A DNA stretch of 64,000 nt from Alisma plantago-aquatica (lineage: Eukaryota; Streptophyta; Magnoliopsida; Alismatales; Alismataceae). The translations under genes and the position numbers were made by a program. Position 1 is the stretch's first letter. Each line of letters opens with the position of its first letter. Of the stretch, positions 32,640-43,935 are shown piece after piece. The stretch covers positions 541,143,379 to 541,207,378 of the forward strand of contig OY856413.1 in assembly GCA_963693085.1 (NCBI GenBank), written 5' to 3'. Under the pieces are notes generated by a model. The model had not been told where the DNA came from. It ran no database searches and saw only the letters and a list, made by a program, of their open reading frames with translations.

Positions 32640-33699
32640 TGCATCACTTCAACATCTCTACTTGGGCAGTTCGACTTGAAATGCCCCGTCTGACCATAGA
32701 TATAGCACGTCTTAACTTCAAACTGTGGCCTAGATGGCCCTGTAACTGCCACAGATGTTGTACTATGTGCCCTTACGGTGAAGAAACATAACCTCTTACC
32801 TTACTCGGGGACCACTACGATGGTGCAGTGGAACCTTTCATCACTGACAGTGCTGCAAACCTTGGCTTCTTGAAGCCACCAAACCTCTGTTCCTAAAACT
32901 GAACAGACCTCTTCTTAGACATAGATTCTCTTTTCTCCCTTACTGATCGTTCTATCCTCCGAACGGATTCCACAAACGTAGCAAACCGCTCTTTGTTCTC
33001 TAATGCAGAAACAGGTGTTGTCAACTCAGAACTCATACCTTTCTTGAAACGTATGATCCGCTCTTCATCTGTCGCTTCCATGTGAGGACAAAACCTCAAC
33101 AAATCCATGAACTTGGCCTCGTACTCAGTGATGTTCATCGTTCCTTGTCGCATGCTCTCAAACTGACTAATCTTCTCATCCAGATACATCTTCGGGAAGT
33201 ATCTACTGACGAACTCGCGCCGGAAAACCTACCAACCGATCACCTCACTAGGTCACTTCTCCTCCTCGATGGTCCACCAGTGACCAGCACTTCCCTTCAG
33301 GAGGTAGACAACGTGCTTTACTTTGTCTGCTTTGGGGATGTCGAGGATCCGAAAAATCCTTCTCAAGACTCATTAGCCACAGATCTGCATCTGCTGGATC
33401 AGCCGTCCCAGCATAATCCGAAGCTCCGAGTCAGCAAAGCCGCTCAAAGGTCTTCCCAATACCCAATGTTTCACCATGGGGAGCCTGTGCTCTCGGCGGA
33501 GGCACTGTCAATCTCTCTACCATGAGATTCATCGTAGCCATTATCTACCCCATAAGATGTTGGTAGGCAGGGTGTTCAAGAATGGATGGGTCAGGTTGGG
33601 GGACCTCAGGCACCCGATCTTCATGTGCCTGTCCTATAGCTCCATCAACTGATGCAACATCGCTGCCTCAACGGTATGTTCTTCATGGTTTCTAGACAT
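32640..33699 (-). pseudogene. Ty3/gypsy gag
   Basis: A likely start codon lies at 33697-33699 (MSRNHEEHTVEAAMLHQLME), about 110 bp inside the primer site. Around 33300-33420 ADPADADLWL and VVYLLKGSAGHWW match the retrotransposon gag core, and the open frame 32893-33189 gives FPKMYLDEKISQFESMRQGT, YEAKFMDLLRFCPH and RIIRFKKGMSSEL, all canonical. Downstream, at about 32655-32705, the knuckle CYIYGQTGHFKSNC keeps C, H and the last C but has tyrosine for the second cysteine. Several stops and frame changes interrupt it. Confidence 0.83.
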
Positions 33700-33808
33700 C
33701 TTGGCTTTTCTTCCGCTGAGGGCAGAAGATGATTGTGAGAAAATCTGGAAAACTCACAAGAACAGACACAACCTAGTCCTAGATCCCTGTGGACTCAGCG
33801 AACCTAGG

Positions 33809-33820
33809 GCTCTGATACCA
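33809..33820 (-). other. Primer-binding site, tRNA-iMet
   Basis: Minus strand TGGTATCAGAGC, a perfect 12-base match to the usual initiator tRNA-Met site, six bases inside the LTR end (TGTTGCCACA) and about 110 bp before the gag start. Confidence 0.88.
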
Positions 33821-33826
33821 AAAACT

Positions 33827-34289
33827 TGTGGCAACACATCCCACTATTACACAGATAGCGAGGTGTTATGCGAAACCGTGCGGAAATCACCATAACCACA
33901 GATTACCAAAAATACGGGTTAATTAAAACCGATTGCAGAAAGTAGTTAAACTGAGAAAACTATTACATTCAGGTCCATATCCTGTAAGGAAACATGTTAT
34001 ATAAACATTTATAAGCCTTGATACGTGTCCAAAGCTTAGAGGAACAACTTTCTAACCATCACATGAGTTCATCACCTGTTTATTTATACATAAAGGCCCA
34101 CATTCGGCCAGCAGCAGGATATACAAAGGATCAACAGCTATACATCGTGAAACCACGTCAAAATGCCTCCAAGGACCTGAGAGTACAGGGATGACTCTAG
34201 ACTCTACTACAAAATAACCAAAACAGTAGCATATCCATCACTTGCCTTCTACTGCTCGTCTTGCTGCTCGGCCGCAACACCGCAACCAC
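33827..34289 (-). repeat. U5 end of gypsy 5' LTR, truncated
   Basis: On the plus strand it starts TGTGGCAACACATCCC at the primer-site side, and contains CCGTGCGGAAATCACC, a U5-like sequence. It continues until the left arm of the large inverted repeat at 34290. The rest of this LTR was not found. Confidence 0.55.
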
Positions 34290-35099
34290 CATGTAATACT
34301 CACACCCTTTGTATACCCTTAGCAAGATTAAAAGCAATCACCATATATGTCTATTCCATCCTCTCTCGAGCTTAGGATAGATCTAGATTATAAGGTTGTC
34401 TCTCTCTCAAGATGGAAAACAAACAATCAAAATTATAACCATATGATTATTAGCTTAAGCATTGCAACATTCTCATGTATTCATGAAACTCCATACACTT
34501 AGATAAAGTTAGAACTACTCTTTTGAGGCGCTAACAATCAAACATCACAAGATGGTAGATCATCATACAAGTGAAGAGTTAAGAACAAGAGTATGGAGAT
34601 AATGATTGCTAAGAGCATATATATTCAAATGAATGTAAGTATATACATGTTGGGAGAGTCTTAGTGGCTACTCCCTACCCAAGCTATGGGTTTAGCCACT
34701 CATGTTAGTGAGTAGAATTACAGATTTACAGATGAACGAGAACATGGAGCACTACTGGGGAGGAGGACTAAAAGAACGAGGTGAAGCAGGACAATCTAAA
34801 TTAGGGAAGAAGACGATACACTGAATACAACCACTGATTGGCTACAATCGATTGTCTATAGCTTCTCTTCTAGGTCAGCGTAGTGATAGTAGAAACTTGC
34901 GGTCTGTCCTCCTTTGTCAGGGCGTGTTAGGCATATGGATTGGGATGGAGGCGGTGGTTGAAGCTCAGGACTTTCTCCCTCATCATCAATGGATTGATGG
35001 TGGAAGCAGGGTTGAAGGACATCCTCTTTTTTGATGTCACTTCATCATTCTCTATAAAAGTGCAATGATCCGACCCTTCTTTCATCTGCAAGGGTCTTC

Positions 35100-35107
35100 T
35101 ATTTATA
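35100..35107 (-). promoter_or_regulatory. TATA box, left arm, pointing left
   Basis: TATAAATA on the minus strand, followed on that strand by GAAGACCCTTGCAGATG. It is the mirror copy of the right-arm box. Confidence 0.5.
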
Positions 35108-35279
35108 GGAATTAATGCAGTGTCCTAGGGGTTACCTTTTCCTTACGCCACAAGTATTTGAAGTACTTTCCTTAGAGTACATGAGTAATAGTTCTGAATG
35201 ACTATCCTCTAAGGGTTGCCATCAGTTTCCCTCCATCGGCTGACGCTGGCCTATAGTGGGACCTTCAGTCGACGACTCT

Positions 35280-35870
35280 ACAAAACCTTTGGTGTATGGC
35301 CAGGATGGACATTGGTGGCAAGTCTTCGGGTGATGGCCAGGATGACCAATGGTGGATGGCCATGAGGGCCATCAGTGGATACTCAAAATGGCCATAAGTG
35401 GCAAATCTCCAAGTGATGGCCAGGGCAACCATCGATTATAGGCCCATTTGTTACACAATTTAGCTTCTGATGCCTTGAAACCACCAAATGAGGGATTGAT
35501 GGTCACCTTCACGCTTGGGAGAAGGTGTCCATAGATGGATGACCATTGGTTCCCACAATTGATGGACACCTCCGCCCAAGCGTCAGGGTGACCATTGGTC
35601 CCTCATTTGGTGGTTTGAAGGCAATAAAAGCTAAATTGTGTAACCATCGGGACTATGACCGATGGTCACTGTATCCATCACCCTAAGACTTTCCACCGAT
35701 GGTCATTCTGACTATCCACTGAAGGCCATCCTAGAAATCCATAGATGGTCACCCTATTCATCACCTAGAGACTTGTCACCGATGACCATCCTGGCCATAC
35801 ACTAATGGTTCTCCAGCGTCATCGACCGAAGGTCCCATTATAGGCCAACATCTCCGAATGGCCAATGACC
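35280..35870. repeat. Centre of the inverted repeat: GACCATCGGT/ATGGCCA motif cluster
   Basis: The inner 300 bp of each arm is packed with short self-complementary or near-palindromic units such as GATGGCCAGGATG, ATGGCCAT, GACCGATGGTCA and GACCATTGGT, on both sides of the loop. Spacing is irregular, about 25-60 bp. Confidence 0.7.
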
Positions 35871-35986
35871 GATGGAAACCATAAGAGAACAATCATTCTA
35901 AACCATAACTGATGTTCCCTAAGGTAAGTACTTCAGATACTTGCGGTGCAAGGAAAAGGGTGCCCCTGGGACACTGCACTGAGTCC

Positions 35987-35994
35987 TATAAATA
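35987..35994 (+). promoter_or_regulatory. TATA box, right arm, pointing right
   Basis: TATAAATA in CCTATAAATAGAAGACCC. Together with the left-arm box it forms a divergent pair about 0.9 kb apart. Confidence 0.5.
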
Positions 35995-36803
35995 GAAGAC
36001 CCTTGTAGACAAAATAAGGGTCCAATCGTTACACTTTTACAGAGAATGACAAAGTGCCACCAAAGAAGTGGATGATATTTCACCTTGCTTCTGCCATCAT
36101 TCCTTCGACGACTAGGATGAAAGTTCTAAGAGTCTACCTCCACCTCCATTCCTGTCTACTTTCCTGATGTACCCCTACGAAGGAGGGCATACCACACGCT
36201 TTGACCATCACTATACTAAACATGATGAGAAGTTGTAGACCATCGGTTGTAGCCATTCAGTGGCTGTAGTTGGTGTATTATCTTCTTCCCCTATTTAGAT
36301 CATCCCACTTCAAATTGTTCTTTTAATCCTCCTCCTTAATAGTATTCTATGTTCTCATTCATCTGTAAACTCATAATTCTACTCACTAACATGAGTTGAT
36401 AAACTCATAGCTTGGGTTGGTAGTAGCCACGAAGACTCTCCCAACATGTATATACTTACTTAAGTTCGAATATATATGCTCTTAGAAATGCTTATCTCCA
36501 TACTCTTGTTCTTAACTGTTCAATTGCATGATTAGCTACCATCTTGTGATGTTTGATTGTTAGTGCCTCGAAAGAGTAGTTATAACTTTATCTAAGTGTA
36601 TGGAGTTGTGTGAATACATGAGAATGTTGGAGTGCTTAAGCTAATGATAATATGGTTATAATTGTGATTTTTGTTTGCAATCTTGAGAGAGAGACAACCT
36701 TATAATGTAGATCTAACCTAAGCTTTAGAGAGGAGGGAATAAACATATATGGTGATTTCTTGTAATCTTGCTAAGAGTATACAAAGGATGTGAGTGTTAC
36801 ATG

Positions 36804-37621
36804 TTGGTGAGAGATATTTGTAGCTGAACCCAATCCAAGTTCCATCATATTTTGTTATCACATACTTGCTAGCTTTTTTTTTTCTTGATTTGTTTCTTTA
36901 TTCTTTTTTTATTATTTTGTTTATTTGGAGTAACACTATTCCATAAGGAACACCATCTTGACCTACCTTCTCTTGGTTGGTGTAAGTGAGATAAGATTTT
37001 ACATTTTTAGCACTCACCACCCTTGTCCATGTGGTTCGACCCCGATTACTACATTTAACCTCATATAATGTTGCGGGGGTCTGAATGCCAGGTTATAAAT
37101 TAAAGAGTCCGACTACTCTAGATCTGATCCATTTTGAATGTGTGATTTAGGTTGGTTAATAACCTTAATACATGTTCTATATGGGTCTACTTTCAGAGTC
37201 ACAAGATATTTTAGAAAATTTAACTAGAAAAGGATTCAATTCAATATGTGCTTAACTCATTTCTCTCCTTTTATCATTTCAAAAAGGGAGGGGGTAGAAG
37301 AGGTATAACATGTCTTATCTAAAGGCACAAATGACACAAGCAACCACCATATGCAAGAACCATGCATAATGCAGAGAGAATAGAGATACTAGAGTCATAA
37401 CCAAAATATGGAAGCTCACAACAATAACTCTTAAATATATCCAACCAAAGAGTTAAGGTAAAAATAAAAATATTACAACAAAAGATATGTCCTCTCAAGA
37501 TGAAAACTACAAAACAACAAAGAAAAACAACAAGATATGAAAATAATAATCCTCATATACAGTGCCCAATGTTTAGTACATGACAAACTATAAAAAGACA
37601 TATATATGAGAACTCTAAGGA
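36804..37621. other. Unclassified interval
   Basis: No gene supported. The phrase GTGGTTCGACCCCGATTACT near 37031 resembles the GGATCGACCCTATACTTGCC phrase in the U5 of the element at 7474, so an Athila/Tat-type LTR end may lie here on the plus strand. A T-rich run sits at 36870-36930. The 3' LTR of the SIRE-like element to the right was expected here but was not recognised. Confidence 0.35.
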
Positions 37622-39251
37622 CTAATAACTAAACAACAATCTCATCGATGTCAACTTCCTCATCGTCATCAGACTAATAGTCTTCATCACCATCATAAGG
37701 TGCATCGGGGGCAGTAGGTGTGTCCTCAACACATCTCCCTCACCATCAGATCCATCAACACCATCCTTGTTATCATCCTCAACCTCATCAAAATCACCAT
37801 GAACATCATCCTCATCATCCTCACCAGCCATATCCTCATCCTCAGAAGGTCCAAAGGTGTGAGTAGTAGGCCACTTGCGATGTTGCTTTTCCTAAGACAT
37901 ACCACATGCATATAGTGCATTTTCTTGCTCAAAGTTGGGTGTAGAGACCACATCAAAACTAGAACGCAAGGTAAAGGCGGGGCCAGGAGACAGAGCAAGT
38001 AGTTGGGAGTCACTCGACTTAGGAAAGGAAGTAGGGGTAGGTCCAGCATCAGAGGTAGGAGGTATAGAGAAAGTAGTTGGCTGATAGGTCGGGTGGAAAT
38101 GATCATATGCATAAGAGGCATAATCAGCAACATTGAAGGGATGGTAGTTGGGATACATATGGGAGCAAGACAAGATCATTTTTGACATGATTTGAGCAAG
38201 TTCATGTTGAAGGTGATCCTAGACCTACAAGTTGTAAGCCTGTTGGTGCATCATGTAGCCCATGAGGATTTCATTAGACATCGAAAAGGAGGAACAGTTA
38301 CGTCTAGGAGGAGGTGGAGGGTAGGTGGAGGTCAAATCACCATGTATGGACATGGGGGTGGGGTGAAAGGATTTCTTGACTATAGTGTCACTGATGTAAA
38401 CTCCTTTCCTACCGACTTTATAGCCAATATCCTTAAAAAGGGATTTGTTAGTATGATCTTGAAAGACACCACAAATTAGGTTAGGGAAGGGTGGGTGGGA
38501 GTCTCTAGTGTTCTTCTTTGTGTCAAAGCAAGTCATGTTATGTAGAATGTATCTTACCCATTTTACACATATGTTTTGAAGGAGACAATACATGATCACT
38601 GCTGAGTTTTCTGCAATGTCTGTTTGATTCTTCTTTGGATAGATGTTGCAGTTAACTAGGAGAGAAACAAGAAGACGATAGATGACTTTCTTCCTATAGG
38701 TAACCTCTAGCTTGTTTAGAGTTTTGTGGATATCATGAAGAGTTAACAAAGGGTCAAAACTCTTGTAGATGGATTCAAGGTTAAGGAGGTCACAATATGT
38801 AGAATTGGAAGTCATTCAATCTGTTGAGGAACAAGATAAGTAAGTATTCAAATAATACTCAGAGATGAAAAACGTGATCCTTGCAATCATGGATGTCCAA
38901 ACAACTTGGGTGTTAGGAGGGGAGGACAAAAGTGGTGTAGTTCTAGGTAAGATTCACATAGAAATCATGCACCACTTTCTTACTTGATAGGGAGTTGTTA
39001 TAGGTCAAGCATTCATAGGAACAAGAATCAATGTGTTAGTTGGTTAAGATGTTCTTAACCTCTTTCAAAAGATCATTTCTAGGGACTAAAAAGGGCCTAA
39101 AAGGGTACGGATTTCTAGACAACAATTCCTTGTAATGATTGACCGCTTGAGAAGAGATGAAAGTGGTACCATCATATGGAATGAGCCTAGAGGCAGTGGA
39201 GGAAGATGGAACTCCCACTAAACCTTTTCTTTTCTGTCGGTTAGATGCCAT
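37622..39251 (-). pseudogene. Env-like or plant-transposon-protein ORF downstream of SIRE pol
   Basis: Three minus-strand frames form one broken gene. It starts at 39251 with MASNRQKRKGLVGVPSSSTA and TFISSQAVNHYKELLSRNPY (39036-39251), an opening typical of the family annotated as putative plant transposon protein. 38225-38815 continues with VIYRLLVSLLVNCNIYPKKN and ENSAVIMYCLLQNICVKWVR, then PPFPNLICGVFQDH, again matching that family. The C-terminal part (37622-38188) is proline- then aspartate/glutamate-rich. SIRE-type copia elements carry an extra ORF after pol, sometimes called env-like, which fits this position. No signal peptide or membrane span supports envelope function. The family assignment is from recall of its motifs. 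Confidence 0.6.
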
Positions 39252-39994
39252 GGTGAGGAAGCTGGATGAAGATGGCACCAAACAAAGGAGAAAATAACAA
39301 CAACAACCACCCAAGGTTAGGGTAAAGGATGGGAAATGTGATTTTAGGATAGGATAGGGTTATGAAAGGGGTTTGGGAGACCTATGGTTCAAGGAAAAAC
39401 TAAGAGGGAGACTAATCAGTCAAGTTTTATGTAGTTGAAAGGGAGAAAACTGGTTGTCAGTCTATATATATTTCCACACAACAATGTTGTCAGTCAAGTT
39501 TAAGATTTGGGAAATTCAGTTGACACTGTTGTGTGTTCAGTCCTTGGGCATGTTGTCAGTTGAGTTTCCCTAGAGAAAACTCGACTAAAAAATAAGCTTG
39601 TCAACAAGAAGTGAAATATAATTCTATACCACTAGAGTGCTATATAAATACATTACTCTAGCCTATGATGCATTTTGAATGTATTAAGGAACTTTCCACT
39701 CATAATTATCTACTATTTTCTGATAAAACACTTGTTTGCAAAAAAATAGTAAAAAAAGAAGCAAAATAAGGCATTAAAACTAGGCATATGTAGCACAGAC
39801 AAGTATAAGATGAGCAATTTAAGAGCAAGAACATATAGGTAAGAGAATATCTAGCTATAAGACATACCATTATCATCAAGAGCAGATATTAGCAATTTTG
39901 AAATAATGAAAGTAAATTGCTCTCTAGCTATAAGTTTAGTGAGAATGTATGCAAGTTGGTTTTTCTTGTCCACGTGAGTGATATAGATATATTT
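39252..39994 (-). other. SIRE-like spacer between pol and extra ORF
   Basis: Non-coding. It holds several short inverted units of GTCAGTTGAGTTT / AAACTCGACT type (39470-39600), resembling sequence in the partial LTR at 57800-57910, and a TATATAAATA at about 39640 on the plus strand. The RNase H reading fades out at the right end. Confidence 0.4.
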
Positions 39995-40492
39995 CTAGAC
40001 ATTGTGATCATGAAGGAAATGATGGCGAACCTTTATATGTTTGTATCTACTATGCAATATAGGATTTTCATAAAGATTGATTGCACTACTGTTATCACAG
40101 TAGATAGAAGAAACATAATAAAACACATTAAAGTCTTGGAGTATTTGCTTCATCCATAGGACTTGGGCACAACAACTCCCAACGACAATGCACTCAGCCT
40201 TGGTAGTTGAAAGAGCCATTGTACTTTGTTCTTAGAGAACCAAGAAACTAAGCATTTTTCTAGGAGGAGGCAAGTGACACTTGTGCACTTTCTATCAATT
40301 AAGCACTCGACATAATCAACATCACTATAAGTAGTAAGAGTAATGTCCCTTGAATTTGGGTACCATAGTCCAAAGTTTTAGGTCTTGGATAGGTACCTTA
40401 TAATCCTCTAAACAACTATAAGATGGGACTTTCTAGGACTTGACTAAAATATAGCACACAACCCAACACTAAACATGATATAAGGTCAAGAG
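39995..40492 (-). pseudogene. Copia RNase H and RT C-terminus (left of solo LTR)
   Basis: The frame 39995-40219 reads MALSTTKAECIVVGSCCAQV, LWMKQILQDF and YCDNSSAINLYENPILHSRY, the copia RNase H (LS-T-AEY-A, W-L, CDN-S-A-I, NP-HSR-KHI). Between 40220 and 40492, across stops, PYIMFSVGLCAIF and SPRKSHL continue the preceding segment. This joins directly with the RT end at 42536 once the solo LTR is disregarded. Confidence 0.82.
40488..40492. repeat. Probable target duplication of solo LTR, left
   Basis: AAGAG, compared with TAGAG at 42536-42540: four of five bases match. Confidence 0.6.
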
Positions 40493-42535
40493 TGTAAGGA
40501 AATATGGCATCAGGTAGGCAGTGGAAACAAAAAATTATCGCCATATTCCCCATTAAACCAGCAGATCATGTCAATAACTATATAATAGAAAATATGGTTT
40601 CAAGGATATACCTGGTCCTGGAGCAAGTCCAACGACAATCTCCTCATCATTGTAGTCATGAAACTATCTTCTAGTTGCACTAGGATGGCATCTACTACAA
40701 CTCCTAGTCTTCACCACAGACAACAGGTTCACGTTGTCCTCTAGAGGCAGGCAACAACCTCCATGCCTCTATGGAAGTCCACACAGACCACCTAGAACTC
40801 ATATCATCCTGCTAGATCAGACATGAAGGAGTTGTCCCTCCTGTTGGTGTACTAGTCACCACTTTTCTCTCCCACAATTTTTCTCCCTTGCTGTCCCTCC
40901 CTTCATTGGGTAGGACTTGTTCCGGCTCTCTATTGGTTACCACAACCAAAGAGGACAACATTTGTCAGAGGCAATGTAGTTGTGTCTCTGGGAGCCCCCC
41001 TACCCCTCTATTTATAGGAAGGTTTAGGGTCAGGGTTCTTAGTATGTGTGGGAGTGGCTGGAATTGGAATTTCAAGAATATTCACGACCTACTATAGGAA
41101 AAATGGTCAGTTCACCAGTGAATCGATCAGTTGGCATGTGAGCCGATCGGTTCACCCAGTGAACCAATCATTTCAACATGTTTCCAAATGGTACTTATAT
41201 TGGAAATTCTAATCCAATTAATGCACAACATGATGTAAACAATTATCCTTGATGCAATAGAATTACACATCTGAAGCAGGCAGTTTATCTCATCAAATGA
41301 TCATCTCATGACCATGAGATGATCAGTTCACTCATTGAACCGGTCAGTTCAACCCTGATTCATCTAGAATTTGGCCAGTGCAATATCCCATTAAACTGAC
41401 AATCCAACTGGATGCTTCATCACATGAACCGATCGGTTGGGAGTCCAGTTAGTTTATTTTTTTCTCAAATTGAATACCTAAACACTATAGAACTCAATTC
41501 AATTATCATTCATGATTAAACTCCTCTTCTAGGTGTATCCTATGTGTGTGACCCTATAGGTCTCATATTACGTTGGCAGTGAATGTCCATAACCAATTAT
41601 GATATCACAAGCAAAGACCGGTGCCTAGTCACACATCATTGCTACCCAAGTAAATGGGAAGTTGGAGAACAACTTCAACCTAAAATCTGTGTTTGGTGTT
41701 GTAGTATTTGTATATTTCTTTTGTAAATGATATCTAGATTGAACTCAAAGCATGAAATAGTCATCCTTTTCAACATTCAATCTATATTCCTTGAACCAGA
41801 GCAGACTATTTGAGATATATGTAAGATCAATATCACATATTGACTCACATTTGCATGACAATGCTTTTCTCAGTCTCGCTTAACAAGAGGCCTATGATAT
41901 CATACTCCTACATGAGGGAGAAATCCCAACTACATCACTTTCAATCACCCCCATGTGTCACAACATACCCAATCATCACCTTTATGACAACCTTTATTTA
42001 AGGATATAGTAGATGATGTGAAAGCACACCGAACAACATGTGATGAGTGTAGTGACTTTAGTCTAAGAACCACAATCACCACCAACATTGTGAGAGCTGA
42101 CTATGACTACCATTGTAATGGTTTCCATGTGCCACTCTCATGGTGGGTCTATTTGATACACTATTCTCTAACATGTATCTATGTGTTTGGTTTGATACCA
42201 CATATCATGACTAATGAGATTCTGTCATTAACTAAAACACACTCTAGTCTTACGTATTAATGTTTTCTACATTGCGTCCATAGTAATAACAGACTAGGGA
42301 CATAACAATAATGTATGCTCTTGACATTCATATAATCCCATTGTTCATGTCCTCAACCTGAAGACATACGTCATTGAGTAATATCATCCTTTAGACATTA
42401 TTATGTTACATCATTATGTCATAACTGAATATAACAAAATAAATTAGAAGTTTGAATTTATTATTAATCAAACCATTTACAAGTTGTGCCATTACAATCA
42501 TCACATGATTGGCTCTCTGGGCATACATACCAGCA
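40493..42535 (-). repeat. Solo LTR of copia family B
   Basis: 2043 bp with plus-strand ends TGTAAGGAAAT and CATACCAGCA. It is homologous to the LTRs at 47150 and 58132. No internal sequence of its own family adjoins it: both flanks are one continuous pol gene of the SIRE-like element, so this is a solo LTR left by LTR-LTR recombination. A TATAAATA box lies at 41009-41016 on the minus strand. At 41100-41460 there is a cluster of near-palindromes such as GAACCGGTCAGTTC and GAGCCGATCGGTTC. Confidence 0.85.
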
Positions 42536-43460
42536 TAGAGGCAGTTAAGTATAACAAGATACCAATCATACCTCTATAGAGATTCTCATCCACCTTCTCA
42601 CCTTTTTCAGCTCTATCAAGTTTGACAATGTTTGACATGGGAGTGTCCATTTGCTTCTTGTTCTCCATCCCAAAGTGCTTTAAGAGTTCACTTGTGTACT
42701 TGCCTAGGTTTTTGAAGTTTGCATCTTTTGTTTATTTGATTTGGAAGCCAAGGATGAATTTTAGCTCCCCCATCATACTCATCTCAAATTAACTCTCCAT
42801 AAGAGAACTAAACTCCTTGCAAAGATCAAGATTAGTTTCTCCAAATATGATATCATCAACATATATTTGAATAATCAAAGAATTACTAGAAGTGCGACAT
42901 AGCCATTGTCTAACAAAAAATTTTTCAATTTCTCATACCAAGATCTATGGGCTTGTTTGAGTCCATAAAGATATTTTTGTAGCAAATAAACATGGTTAGG
43001 AAGCTTGTCATGTTCAAAGCCGGGAGGTTGAGCCACATATACTTCCTCCTCTATTCTACTATTAAAAAACACACTACTAACACCCATGTGATATAGTAAG
43101 AAATTTTTATGAAAGCAAAGGCAAATAACATTTTAGTAGATTCAAGTTTAGCAATAGGTGTATAAGTTTCATGAAAGTCAATACCTTTGTGTTGTTTATA
43201 CCCTTGATCTACTAACCTTTCTTTGTTTCTTACCACTTTGTTGCTTTCATCTAGCTTGTTTTGGTAGACCTACTTGGTGCCATTAATCTTTCTATCATCT
43301 AGTTTTGGCATTAAGGTCCACTCTTTGTTCTTCTCAAACTGTTGTAGGTCCTCTTGCATTGATATGATCCATTCATCATCTTTAAGATCTTCTTTGGTGT
43401 TCTGGCTCAAGATGAAGGTGTTGTCGGCTTGTTCTTTTTTGAAGGTCAACCACATCTTTA
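42536..43460 (-). pseudogene. SIRE-like copia reverse transcriptase
   Basis: From the N-terminal side: 43270-43455 gives DEWIISMQEDLQQFEKNKEW, TLMPKLDDRKINGTK; 43051-43236 gives NKERLVDQGYKQHKGIDFHE, TYTPIAKL; 42875-43087 gives VYVAQPPGFEHDKLPNHVYL, LQKYLYGLKQAHRSWYEKL. The catalytic YVDD box (42852-42863) is intact. A decayed tail to 42541 ends LLYLTAS, where the solo LTR enters. The match to copia RT is unmistakable, but stops separate the blocks. Confidence 0.87.
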
Positions 43461-43935
43461 CCCTTTCAAAAATGATTGCCTATGATGAGTGCTTTGTGGA
43501 GATCTTTAGAAAATCAGGGAGTTTGATCCTTCTTTTCTTCTTCTTTTGATTGTTCATATACTACCACCTATTTTCCTTTCTCAATGATGTTGGTCTTTTA
43601 ATCTAGGAATCACCTCATCTACAACATCATCATTCACAACATTCTTTTAAATAGAGGTGTTAGTTTCAACAAAATTAACATTGGTAGAATTTTCTACTTT
43701 AAATAAATCAATTTTAAAGACTAGTAATGCTATAGACAAAAAATAAAGCCTTATAGGATTTAGCATCAAAATTGTCAAGGGAATCTTTGGTGTTTAAAAC
43801 AAAACAAGGACAAACAAAGACTTGAAATAAGTTTATAGAGGGCTTTCTTTAAGGAATGATGAGTGAAAACCCGATTTTGCACAAAACATGAGGTGCTAAC
43901 GGCTTCGGCCCAAAACTTCTTGGGAGTATCATACT
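43461..43935 (-). pseudogene. SIRE-like integrase/RT linker
   Basis: Degenerate sequence between the integrase and RT domains. No motif is preserved well enough to quote. The minus strand would encode the variable linker here. Confidence 0.4.

Larger units (their letters stand above)
34290..36803. repeat. 2.5-kb imperfect inverted repeat (foldback)
   Basis: Left arm 34290-35532 (1243 bp) and right arm 35562-36803 (1242 bp) are reverse complements along their full length with scattered mismatches and small indels. The loop is 29 bp (35533-35561). The outer ends are CATGTAATACTCACA on the left and TGTGAGTGTTACATG on the right. No ORF of note is shared by the arms. Either it is a foldback-type element with very long terminal repeats, or two LTRs of one family joined head to head; the equal arm length and single end point favour one unit. 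No flanking target duplication was found. Confidence 0.85.

Noticed and set aside
34281..36812. Target duplication around the inverted repeat
   Set aside because: Flanks CAACCAC and TTGGTGA are not direct repeats; the mobility of the unit is unproven.
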